From positions 1-32,137 of the forward strand of contig JAVEPB010000190.1 in assembly GCA_030922375.1 (NCBI GenBank): DNA of 32,137 bases. The letters run 5' to 3'. This stretch comes from a bacterium (GTDB lineage Bacteria; UBA8248). The notes below the pieces were generated by a model that saw only the letters and a program-made list of their open reading frames with translations, did not search any database and was not told where the DNA came from. Position numbers and translations under genes: made by a program. How positions within the stretch are numbered: position 1 is the stretch's first letter; each line of letters opens with the position of its first letter. Shown piece after piece: positions 18,066 to 26,050 of the stretch.

Positions 18066-19295
18066 TCAGCGACGGGGCGAAAGCCACCTGAGGGGATCTA
18101 GCGGAATCGATTCTCTCCGTATCTCGAAGTACAGGGCCGGTTTCCCCAGGACGCCGGTCGCGCCCACACGGGCAATCACCTGTCCTCCGGCCACCTTCTG
18201 ACCCCGATCGACGAGGACTTTCCGGGCCCCGCCGTAAACCGTGTAAACACCCTCGCCGTGGCGAAGGATCAACAGCCGACCATACCCCCGCACCCAATCC
18301 GAGTAAACGACCTCGCCCGGAGCCACCGATTGTACCGGGGCGTCCCTCGGGGCGCGAATCCGGATTCCCCGGCTCCCCCCCGCCCGGTCCTCGAGGCGGG
18401 GCTCGCCCCTGACCGGCCAAGGGAGGCGTCCCTCGAGCTTATCAAACATGGCGGCATTGCGGTCGATCTGCGAATCCCGGACCTTCATCAGCGAAGCGAT
18501 GGCGTCGCGCATGGCGTCGCGGGAGTTTTCCAGCTCCTCCATCAACACCTTTCGTCTGGCTTTATTCTTCTCCAGCAGCGCCAACCGCCTAGACCGGCGC
18601 GAATAGTAACGGGCCACCCGGCCTTTCGCGCGGGCCTGCCTTTCCTTGAGTTTTTTTCTCCGCTCCACCTCCTCGGCAGCGGCGGTTTCGAGGCGGCGGA
18701 GGCGCTGCTCGGCCGCCCGGTACCGGCCGAGGAGTTGTTGATCGTGGCGGGCCAGCCGGGTCACCAGCGTCCAGCGGTCCATCAAGTCCCACATCGACCG
18801 GGACATGATGATTAACCGGACATTCCCGGCGCTTCCGCCCATGTAGAGCGCCCGAAGCCTGGCCCGCAAGCTCAGCCGCCGCTTCTCCTGTTTGTCCCGG
18901 AGTTGTTGGAATTTCCCGCGAATTTCCCCGTGCCGGATCTCCGAGCGCCTCATCTTCCGGGCCAGCAGCCTGAAGCGCTGGTCCTCGACCGCCAATCGGG
19001 CCGAGAGGCGGTCCAGCTGCGAGAGAAGGGATTCGGTCCGAAGGCGGCCCTTGGCGTCGCGGTCGCGCGCGAGGGCCAGACGGGCCTCAATCCGGCGGAG
19101 CTGATCTTCGTCTTTTTCGATCTCGCGCTCGACCTTTTGGATGGCGGCCGAACCGGCGGCTGGCGCGGCCAGTGCGGCTGGCGCGGCAAGGGCCGGGCCG
19201 GCCTGGGTGGTCAGGAAAACCAGGCCCGAAAGGAACAACACAACCGGACGCACACCCCAACCCGGACCCGGCCTCGCCTCCCCTCCCCGGGCCAC
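18066..19295 (-). CDS. envC: Murein hydrolase activator EnvC-like protein (coiled coil + M23/LytM domain)
   Basis: Signal peptide, long coiled coil, C-terminal APRDAPVQSVAPGEVVYSDWVRGYGRLLILRHGEGVYTVYGGARKVLVDRGQKVAGGQVIARVG. Confidence 0.85.
   Translation of the reverse strand: MARGGEARPGPGWGVRPVVLFLSGLVFLTTQAGPALAAPAALAAPAAGSAAIQKVEREIEKDEDQLRRIEARLALARDRDAKGRLRTESLLSQLDRLSARLAVEDQRFRLLARKMRRSEIRHGEIRGKFQQLRDKQEKRRLSLRARLRALYMGGSAGNVRLIIMSRSMWDLMDRWTLVTRLARHDQQLLGRYRAAEQRLRRLETAAAEEVERRKKLKERQARAKGRVARYYSRRSRRLALLEKNKARRKVLMEELENSRDAMRDAIASLMKVRDSQIDRNAAMFDKLEGRLPWPVRGEPRLEDRAGGSRGIRIRAPRDAPVQSVAPGEVVYSDWVRGYGRLLILRHGEGVYTVYGGARKVLVDRGQKVAGGQVIARVGATGVLGKPALYFEIRRESIPLDPLRWLSPRR
19156..19191. 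repeat. Two tandem copies of an 18-bp unit in the envC N-terminal region
   Basis: GCGGCTGGCGCGGCCAGT / GCGGCTGGCGCGGCAAGG, encoding the Ala/Pro-rich LAAPAALAAPAA stretch. Confidence 0.75.
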
Positions 19296-19296
19296 C

Positions 19297-20205
19297 TTAT
19301 TCCCTTTGCTTCCGCAGATAGTGGCTCACCGTAGCCGCGCTTCCCACGAACCCCAGGCCCGCGCCCACCCCGACGAGGAGGACACCCAGATGCCACCCGC
19401 CGGGCTGAACGATAAAACCCTCGACGGAAAATCCCGAGAGCACGGGCAGAAAAAAAGCGTAATAGAGCAGCATCAGCGACGCGTAGGCCGCGCCGCCGCC
19501 GCAGGCGCCGCACAGGACCCCTTCGGTGATATAGGGAGTCCGGATGAATCCGTCGGTAGCTCCGACGAGGTGCATGATGGCGATATCGTCGCGGCGGGCG
19601 AAGAGCGTGAGCCGAATCGTGTTTGCGATGATGAAAAGAACGCCAAGCCCGAGCAGCGCAGAGATCGTCCACATCGCCAGCCGGATGAGTTGAATCGCCC
19701 CCTCGAGCCGCCGGAGCCAGGCGAGGTCGTTGCGGAGACGCTCGACTCCCGGCATCACGCGCACCTGGGCCATGAGCGACTCGATATTCACCATCGTCCG
19801 CCAGCCCGGCCTGAGGATCACCAGGTAGGAAGAGGGAAGAAACGCCTCGCCGAGGCCGTCGAGCACACCTGCGTTGGACCCCAGCTGCTCGCGGAATTTT
19901 CTGAGGGCATCGTCCGATGTCCGCTCGGCCACCCGTTCGACCGCCTCGTAGCGAAGCACCGCGCTCCGGATCGCCTCTTTTTCGGCGGGGGAGATTTCGT
20001 TTTTTAAAAACACCTCGACCTGGAACCGCTCCCGCCAGTTTCCGATGAGATCCGAGACGTTCACCTGGACAATCCAGAGCGCTCCGAAAAAGATCAGGCT
20101 GATCGTCGTCGTCACGATGGTGAGCGCCGCGACGGCGCGGTTCTCCCGCATGTCGAGCAGAGCTTCCCTGAAAAAATAGGGGAACGACTGAAGCCAGCGA
20201 TTCAC
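19297..20205 (-). CDS. ftsX: Cell division protein FtsX
   Basis: MNRWLQSFPYFFREALLDMRENRAVAALTIVTTTISLIFFGALWIVQVNVSDLIGNWRERFQVEVFLKNEISPAE...; located between ftsE and envC. Confidence 0.92.
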   Translation of the reverse strand: MNRWLQSFPYFFREALLDMRENRAVAALTIVTTTISLIFFGALWIVQVNVSDLIGNWRERFQVEVFLKNEISPAEKEAIRSAVLRYEAVERVAERTSDDALRKFREQLGSNAGVLDGLGEAFLPSSYLVILRPGWRTMVNIESLMAQVRVMPGVERLRNDLAWLRRLEGAIQLIRLAMWTISALLGLGVLFIIANTIRLTLFARRDDIAIMHLVGATDGFIRTPYITEGVLCGACGGGAAYASLMLLYYAFFLPVLSGFSVEGFIVQPGGWHLGVLLVGVGAGLGFVGSAATVSHYLRKQRE

Positions 20206-20864
20206 GCCCCGGCCTTCGCGATCTGGCCGAACTCGAGGCGAACCGTCCGCGAGCCGACGTACTCGATGACCGATCGATCGTGGGTGGCGACCACCACGGT
20301 CGTCGCCAGGCGGTTCACCTCCTTGAAAACGTCCATGACCTCGTTGGCCATTTCGGGGTCGAGGTTTCCCGTCGGCTCATCGGCGATGAGAAGCGGGGGG
20401 CGGTTCACCAGGGCCCGGGCGATGGCAACGCGCTGCTGTTCGCCGCCGGACAAAAACCGGGGGTGAAGGTCGCGCTTCTCGGCCAGGCGCACCAGCTTGA
20501 GAACGGCGTAGACTCTGCGGCGCGCCTCGCGGGCGGAAACGCCGATGGCGCGCTGACAGAAGGCGATGTTCTCGAACACCGTCCGGCGCGGGAGGAGCTT
20601 GAAATCCTGGAAGACAACCCCGATCCCCCGCCTGAGGTGGGAGAGTTCCTTCCGGCGTAGGCGGGTGATGTTGCGCCCCGCGATGAAGACCTGCCCCCGG
20701 TCGGCGATCTCGGCTCCGTATAGAAGGGAGAGAAACGTCGTCTTTCCGGCGCCGCTGGGCCCGGTGATGAATACGAACTCCCCCCGCCCGACCTGAAGAT
20801 CGACGCTCTGGAGAACGAAGCGGCCATGCTCGTAGCGCTTCCAGACGTTCGCCAGACGGATCAT
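20202..20864 (-). CDS. ftsE: Cell division ATP-binding protein FtsE
   Basis: MIRLANVWKRYEHGRFVLQSVDLQVGRGEFVFITGPSGAGKTTFLSLLYGAE...VGVVFQDFKLLP-like segment, LSGGEQQRVAIARALVNRPPLLIADEPTGNLDPE; start chosen at 20864. Confidence 0.93.
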   Translation of the reverse strand: MIRLANVWKRYEHGRFVLQSVDLQVGRGEFVFITGPSGAGKTTFLSLLYGAEIADRGQVFIAGRNITRLRRKELSHLRRGIGVVFQDFKLLPRRTVFENIAFCQRAIGVSAREARRRVYAVLKLVRLAEKRDLHPRFLSGGEQQRVAIARALVNRPPLLIADEPTGNLDPEMANEVMDVFKEVNRLATTVVVATHDRSVIEYVGSRTVRLEFGQIAKAGA

Positions 20865-21105
20865 GTCCTGAGAAGGGGCCGCCTCGGGAGTGACCGCCCG
20901 CCTCGCGGCCGGCTGCGTCCTCGGGGAAGAAGGGCTTTGCAATTCCAGCGTCTCCCTAAATGGGGGTCTGTCCCCCGCTCCGGGGTGGCGGCTCCGGAGC
21001 CGGGCCGCCGAATCCTCTAACATCCTAACTATTTGCTTTTAATGAGGAAAGGCAAGAAATCCTGAGTCATATCCGGGGCGGAGCAAGGAGCGCGTCCAGG
21101 GCGGG

Positions 21106-21133
21106 ATTATATAGGATCCGGGGCGGGGATGAA
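21106..21133 (-). promoter_or_regulatory. Putative sigma70-type promoter for the ftsE-ftsX-envC operon
   Basis: Minus strand TTCATC-N16-TATAAT; perfect -10, weak -35; upstream of ftsE start. Confidence 0.4.
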
Positions 21134-23197
21134 TTATTTTCCGGCCAATTCCCTCGCCCGGGCGGCGATGTTTTCGGCCGAGAATCCGAATTTCTCGAAA
21201 CTCACCTTGGCCGGAGCGCTCGCGCCAAAACCGCTCATCGCCACGACACCGCCCGAATCGCCCACCCACTCGAGCCAGCCCTGGGCCGCACCCGCCTCGA
21301 CGGCCAGCCGCGGGCCCGCGCCCGGAGCGAGGACCTCGTCGCGGTAGGCTTGGGGCTGCGCCCGGAAAATATCCCAACTCGGCATGCTCACCACGCGGGC
21401 ATCGACTCCGCCGGCGGCGAGCAGATCCCGGGCGGCGAGACACGGAGCGACCTCCGAACCGGTCCCAATCAGGGTGACGACGGGAGCCGCCCCGCTTTCC
21501 CGCGCGAGAATGTAGGCGCCCCTCAGAACGCCCTCGGCCCCTCCCATGCCAGAGCGGTCCACGGTCGGCAACCCCTGACGCGTCAGCACCAGCATGGTCG
21601 GGCCGTCTCGCCGCTCAATCGCCGCCCGCCAGGCATGGGCCGTCTCGTTCGCATCGGCCGGCCGAATCAGCGACAGATTCGGCACAACCCGGAGGGAGGC
21701 GAGATGTTCGACGGGTTGGTGCGTTGGCCCGTCCTCGCCGAGCCCGATGGAATCATGCGTCATGATGTAGATCACCGGCAGGTTCATCAAAGCGGCCAGC
21801 CGGATGGCGGGTCTCGCATAATCAGTGAACACAAAGAACGTCGCCGCGTACGGGCGGACGCCGCCGTGAAGAGCCATCCCCGAGGAAGCGGAGCACATGA
21901 CATGCTCCCGCACCCCCCACCGCATGTTGCGGCCCGAGAAATTACCCTTAACGAAATCGCCCTCTCCCGACAACAGGGAATTGTTCGATCCGGCGAGATC
22001 GGCGCTTCCCCCCTGGAGCCAGGGAATTTTGCCGGCGATGGCGTTGAGAATCTTCCCGGAGGCAGCCCGGGTCGCGAGCGCTCCATCTCCGGGGTCGAAT
22101 ACGGGAATGTCCTCGTCCCAACCGGGAGGGGGATCGCCCTTGAGCGCGGCTTCAAACCGCGCGGCAAGCTCCGGGTCGGCGACCCGGTAGTCCTCGAGCC
22201 TGTGGCGCCACGCCGCCTCGGCCTCTCGGCCCCGTTCCACCGCCGCTCCCAAGTGGGCCGACACTTCGTCCGGCACGAGAAACTTCTCCTCCTCGGGCCA
22301 GCCGTAGCTTTTCTTCGTGAGCGCGACCTCCTCATCGCCGAGCGGGGCACCGTGCGCGGCCGCCGTGTCCTGAAAGTTCGGAGAACCGAAACCGATGTGC
22401 GAGCGCAAGATAATGAGCGAGGGCCGGGCGGCCTCGTCGCGGGCACTTCGGAACGCGCTCTCGAGCGCGCCCAAATCGTTCGCCGCATCGCCGAGGTTCT
22501 GAACCTGCCATCCGTAGCTCTCGAACCTCCCGGCGACGTCCTCTGTGTAGGCCAACTCCGTCGATCCTTCGATGGTGATGCGGTTGTCGTCGAAGAGGAC
22601 AACGAGTTTCCCGAGGCCGAGATGACCGGCGAGCGAGGCCGCTTCGTGCGAGGCGCCCTCCATCAAATCGCCGTCGCTGGCGAATACGTAGGTGTGATGC
22701 CCCACGATCTCGCGGCCCTCGCGGTTGAACACCGAGGCCAGGTGAGCTTCGGCAATGGCCATCCCGACGGCGTTCATGATTCCCTGGCCCAGCGGGCCCG
22801 TCGTCGTCTCGACGCCGGGCGTCAACCCGTACTCGGGGTGTCCCGGGGTCTTGCTCCCCCATTGCCTGAAATTGACGATCTCCTCGAGAGGAAGATCGTA
22901 GCCGGTCAGGTGAAGAAGCGAGTAGAGGAGCGTTGAGGCGTGGCCGCACGAGAGCACGAACCGGTCGCGGTCGAACCAGTCCGGGTTCCTCGGATTGAAG
23001 CGCATGATGCGGGAAAAAAGAACATAGGCGGCGGGCGCCAGCCCCATCGGGGTTCCGGGATGCCCGGAATTCGCTTTCTGAACCGCGTCCATCGACAGCG
23101 TTCGAATCGTGTTGACGCAAAGCTCGTCCAGAGGCGGCGAAGAAACGACACCGGTCCACTCCGCTCCCTCCGGACCTGATTTTATATTTTGAGGCAT
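21134..23197 (-). CDS. tkt: Transketolase
   Basis: [55 protein letters not shown]...[42 protein letters not shown]...[24 protein letters not shown]. Confidence 0.97.
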   Translation of the reverse strand: MPQNIKSGPEGAEWTGVVSSPPLDELCVNTIRTLSMDAVQKANSGHPGTPMGLAPAAYVLFSRIMRFNPRNPDWFDRDRFVLSCGHASTLLYSLLHLTGYDLPLEEIVNFRQWGSKTPGHPEYGLTPGVETTTGPLGQGIMNAVGMAIAEAHLASVFNREGREIVGHHTYVFASDGDLMEGASHEAASLAGHLGLGKLVVLFDDNRITIEGSTELAYTEDVAGRFESYGWQVQNLGDAANDLGALESAFRSARDEAARPSLIILRSHIGFGSPNFQDTAAAHGAPLGDEEVALTKKSYGWPEEEKFLVPDEVSAHLGAAVERGREAEAAWRHRLEDYRVADPELAARFEAALKGDPPPGWDEDIPVFDPGDGALATRAASGKILNAIAGKIPWLQGGSADLAGSNNSLLSGEGDFVKGNFSGRNMRWGVREHVMCSASSGMALHGGVRPYAATFFVFTDYARPAIRLAALMNLPVIYIMTHDSIGLGEDGPTHQPVEHLASLRVVPNLSLIRPADANETAHAWRAAIERRDGPTMLVLTRQGLPTVDRSGMGGAEGVLRGAYILARESGAAPVVTLIGTGSEVAPCLAARDLLAAGGVDARVVSMPSWDIFRAQPQAYRDEVLAPGAGPRLAVEAGAAQGWLEWVGDSGGVVAMSGFGASAPAKVSFEKFGFSAENIAARARELAGK

Positions 23198-23314
23198 ACC
23201 GAATGCACTTTCTTCAGGAAATAAATCCGCTCATCAATTACGGAGATAAAACCAAATCGGATCCGCGCCGGCCGGACGCCGAACCACGTGAGTTTGGATC
23301 GTTTCAGATATTTG

Positions 23315-25888
23315 TCAATCCGCGCCGCCGCCCGGTTCCCCCAGTGAACCCGGCGACATGCGTGCCTTTCTCCGCTGAATCGTCCGGAGCCAGCCCTCCA
23401 GTGATTTGACCACATCGCTATGCGGCCCCGAATAGGATGGCTCCGCATCTTCAATAACCTCTTCGGCGGGCCGGGGCAAGTCCCCCTCCCCGCTTTCCGC
23501 CAGCCTGGCCTCAAGCTCCTGTATTTTCGCTTCAAGCCACGGCGAGTCCCGTTCCGCCGTCAACGCCTTGCGGCACAGATCGAGCGCCAGCGGGGCGTTC
23601 CCCTCATTAATATACATATCGATGATCCCGCTCATCATCTCCTCGGCCTGACTCAGGGCGGGCACGGCCTCGGGAGCAGGCTCCTCCATCGCCCCCATAT
23701 CCCCGGCAATATCCGCCTCCCCCGGCGCCGCTTCGGCAGCCTCGGGGAGTTCAGCGAGTTCAATCTCGGGCACGGCCTCGGGAGCGGGCTCGTCGGTCAG
23801 AGAGATCGATTCTTGAGGCAGGGCCTCCTGAGGCGGCGACTCTGGGAGCCCTGCCTCAAGATTTGATACCTCTGGCGTTAAAACCTCCGGAGTCGAAACC
23901 TGGGGCTCTTCTTCCTCCTCGAAAACCACCGATTCGAGATAGACATCCGCGCCGCCCGCTTCGGCCTCCAATTCCGCCCCGGCCTCTCCCGGCTCACCGG
24001 AAGCCGAAGGCTCATCTGTAGACGGGGCCTCTTCGGCGGCGGCGTCATTATCTATTTCCGCCATTTCCTCGGCGAAAAGGGCGTCGAGATCATCTCCCTC
24101 TCCGGCGGGGTCCCCACCGAGGGTGGGCCCTTCAAGGGCGGGCTCCTCAACAGCGGGGCCTTCTTCTCCTTCGGGCACCTCTTCCAGAGCCGCCTCGGCG
24201 ACCGGCTCCGCATCATCCGAAACCTCCGCGGCGATGGACTCTTCCGCTATTATCGCCTCCGCATCGCCCGTGGAAATTTCGGCTTCCTCCGGAAGAGGAA
24301 CCTCCTCCGGCGCCCCTTCCGGGACCTCCGCCGAAACGGACTCTCCAAGCTCCTCCTCGAACAGGGCATCCAAATCGCCGAAGCCCTCCTCGGCCCCGGC
24401 TTCTTCCGCCCCGGCCACCGCCGCAGCCTCTTCCTCTCCGGGCTCGTCGGGCGGCTCCCCGAGGGCGGCCAGATCGTCGAGCCCTTCGGCGGGCTCCTCG
24501 GCCAGCAGCGCATCGAACTCGTTCAGATCGTCGGCCCCGGCTTCCTCTGCCCCGGTCACCGCGGCAGCTTCTTCCTCGCCGGGCTCGTCGGGCGGTTCCC
24601 CGAGGGCGGCCAGATCGTCGGACTCCTCGGCCAGCAGCGCATCGAACTCGTTCAGATCGTCGCCCTCCGGTTCCGCCCCGGCCACCGCCGCAGCCTCTTC
24701 CTCGCCGGGCTCGTCGGGGGGCTCCCCGAGGGCGGCCAGATCGTCGGACTCATCCACGGCATCCACCTCCGCAACAGGCGCGGGAGCGGATGGCTCCTCA
24801 GACTCTTCGGCGAACAGGGCATCGAGATCGTCCACTTCACCGCCCGCGTCCGCCGCGGCAGGAGCCGGGGTATCCTCCGGCTCATCGGCGAACAGGGCGT
24901 CCAGATCATCCACCTCACCGCCCGCTTCCGCCTCGGCAGGCGCGGGGGCGGCGGCCTCTTCCGGTTCATCGGAGAACAGGGCATCGAGATCGTCCACCTC
25001 GCCGCCCGCGTCCGCAGGTTCCTCAGCCTGGGCAGCGGGAGCCTCAACATCGGGCGAGGCTTCGCCGCCAGCGGCCTCGTCAAGGATGGAGTCAAAATCC
25101 TCCACCTCGGGCGCGACACCGGCGTCAACATCGAGCGCGGCATCATCGAGCGCATCAGCGCCGCCTCCAGCGACGCCAGCGCTGCCTGTAGCCTCCTCAA
25201 GAATGGAGTCAAAATCCTCAACCTCGGGCACGGGCGCGGCCCCGCCGCCGGCGCCGAGTTGATCCTGAAGATCGGAGATTTTTTCGAGGTAATCGGTATT
25301 CTCCGGGTCCTCCTCGGCGAGAGTTCGGTAGACATCCAGTGCTTTTTCGAGATGACCTTGGGAGACATAAAGCTCGGCGAGCGATTCGGTAGGCACGGCA
25401 TCGCCAGCCTCCTCGATCGGGGCCTCCCCGATCGACACCCCGTCCCGCACGGGCGCGGAGGGGACCGAAGCCGGAGCGGCTCCGCCTTCTTCGAGAGCGG
25501 CTGCGGCGGCATCGCCCGGATCGAACATGCCGATCGCCACGAGAGCGCGGCGCACCCCTCCCTCATCGCCCGACTTCTTGTGGCAATCCATGAGGAAGCG
25601 CTGGGCGGCGAGATTCCAGGGGGATCGCGCAATCGCCTTTTCGAGCTCGCTCGCCGCCTCGCTGATCTGATCTTTCGCCAGGTAAATTTCGCCGAGAAGG
25701 ACGCGGGGGGCGGTGTAGGCCGCGTGATGCTGGAGGCCGCTCGTCAGAAGGTCGATGGCCTTATCGGCTTCGCCCTTCTCCCAGTTGAGGCCGGCAAGCG
25801 GAAAAAACGCCGGGGAGGCCGGATCGTCGGCAAGCTGTGCCTCGAGAGCCTGAATCCTGGAATCGATATCGCCTAGTCGAGATGCCAT
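23315..25888 (-). CDS. TPR-containing protein with a long acidic Ala/Glu/Asp-rich repeat region
   Basis: MASRLGDIDSRIQALEAQLADDPASPAFFPLAGLNWEKGEADKAIDLLTSGLQHHAAYTAPRVLLGEIYLAKDQISEAASELEKAIARSPWNL (TPR), then acidic repeats with DDLDALF/EFDALL, then a helical C-terminus with a further TPR-like segment; start at 25888. Confidence 0.85.
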   Translation of the reverse strand: MASRLGDIDSRIQALEAQLADDPASPAFFPLAGLNWEKGEADKAIDLLTSGLQHHAAYTAPRVLLGEIYLAKDQISEAASELEKAIARSPWNLAAQRFLMDCHKKSGDEGGVRRALVAIGMFDPGDAAAAALEEGGAAPASVPSAPVRDGVSIGEAPIEEAGDAVPTESLAELYVSQGHLEKALDVYRTLAEEDPENTDYLEKISDLQDQLGAGGGAAPVPEVEDFDSILEEATGSAGVAGGGADALDDAALDVDAGVAPEVEDFDSILDEAAGGEASPDVEAPAAQAEEPADAGGEVDDLDALFSDEPEEAAAPAPAEAEAGGEVDDLDALFADEPEDTPAPAAADAGGEVDDLDALFAEESEEPSAPAPVAEVDAVDESDDLAALGEPPDEPGEEEAAAVAGAEPEGDDLNEFDALLAEESDDLAALGEPPDEPGEEEAAAVTGAEEAGADDLNEFDALLAEEPAEGLDDLAALGEPPDEPGEEEAAAVAGAEEAGAEEGFGDLDALFEEELGESVSAEVPEGAPEEVPLPEEAEISTGDAEAIIAEESIAAEVSDDAEPVAEAALEEVPEGEEGPAVEEPALEGPTLGGDPAGEGDDLDALFAEEMAEIDNDAAAEEAPSTDEPSASGEPGEAGAELEAEAGGADVYLESVVFEEEEEPQVSTPEVLTPEVSNLEAGLPESPPQEALPQESISLTDEPAPEAVPEIELAELPEAAEAAPGEADIAGDMGAMEEPAPEAVPALSQAEEMMSGIIDMYINEGNAPLALDLCRKALTAERDSPWLEAKIQELEARLAESGEGDLPRPAEEVIEDAEPSYSGPHSDVVKSLEGWLRTIQRRKARMSPGSLGEPGGGAD
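24408..24770. repeat. Tandem DNA repeat (three copies, 126 bp and 141 bp spacing) within the acidic TPR protein gene
   Basis: Encodes DDLAALGEPPDEPGEEEAAAV(A/T)GAE... three times; the spacings differ by exactly 5 codons. Confidence 0.85.
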
Positions 25889-25975
25889 TAGAGTCTGCCG
25901 GACGGGATGGAATAAACAATAACAACGTAAGGCTAGCAAAGCCCACTTTCCCTGACAAGGCTTGAAGATCAACCC

Positions 25976-26005
25976 TTTACCCGCCTTGAACCGGAAACGT
26001 ATACT
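25976..26005 (+). promoter_or_regulatory. Putative promoter for hyuAB
   Basis: TTTACC-N18-TATACT in the divergent intergenic region. Confidence 0.3.
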
Positions 26006-26050
26006 CCCCGGACCTCTTCTCGAAATTCCGCCGGGAGATAGAACTCGAAG

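Noticed and set aside
21350-22936. 528-aa plus-strand ORF
   Set aside because: Antisense to transketolase with no recognizable family motif.
24408-25260. Possible CRISPR-like array because of repeated units
   Set aside because: Units are long, in-frame and coding, without uniform repeats separated by unique spacers.
24123-25262. 379-aa Ser/Ala-rich plus-strand ORF with apparent repeats
   Set aside because: Mirror of the acidic repeat region on the other strand; repeats are inherited from the true gene.
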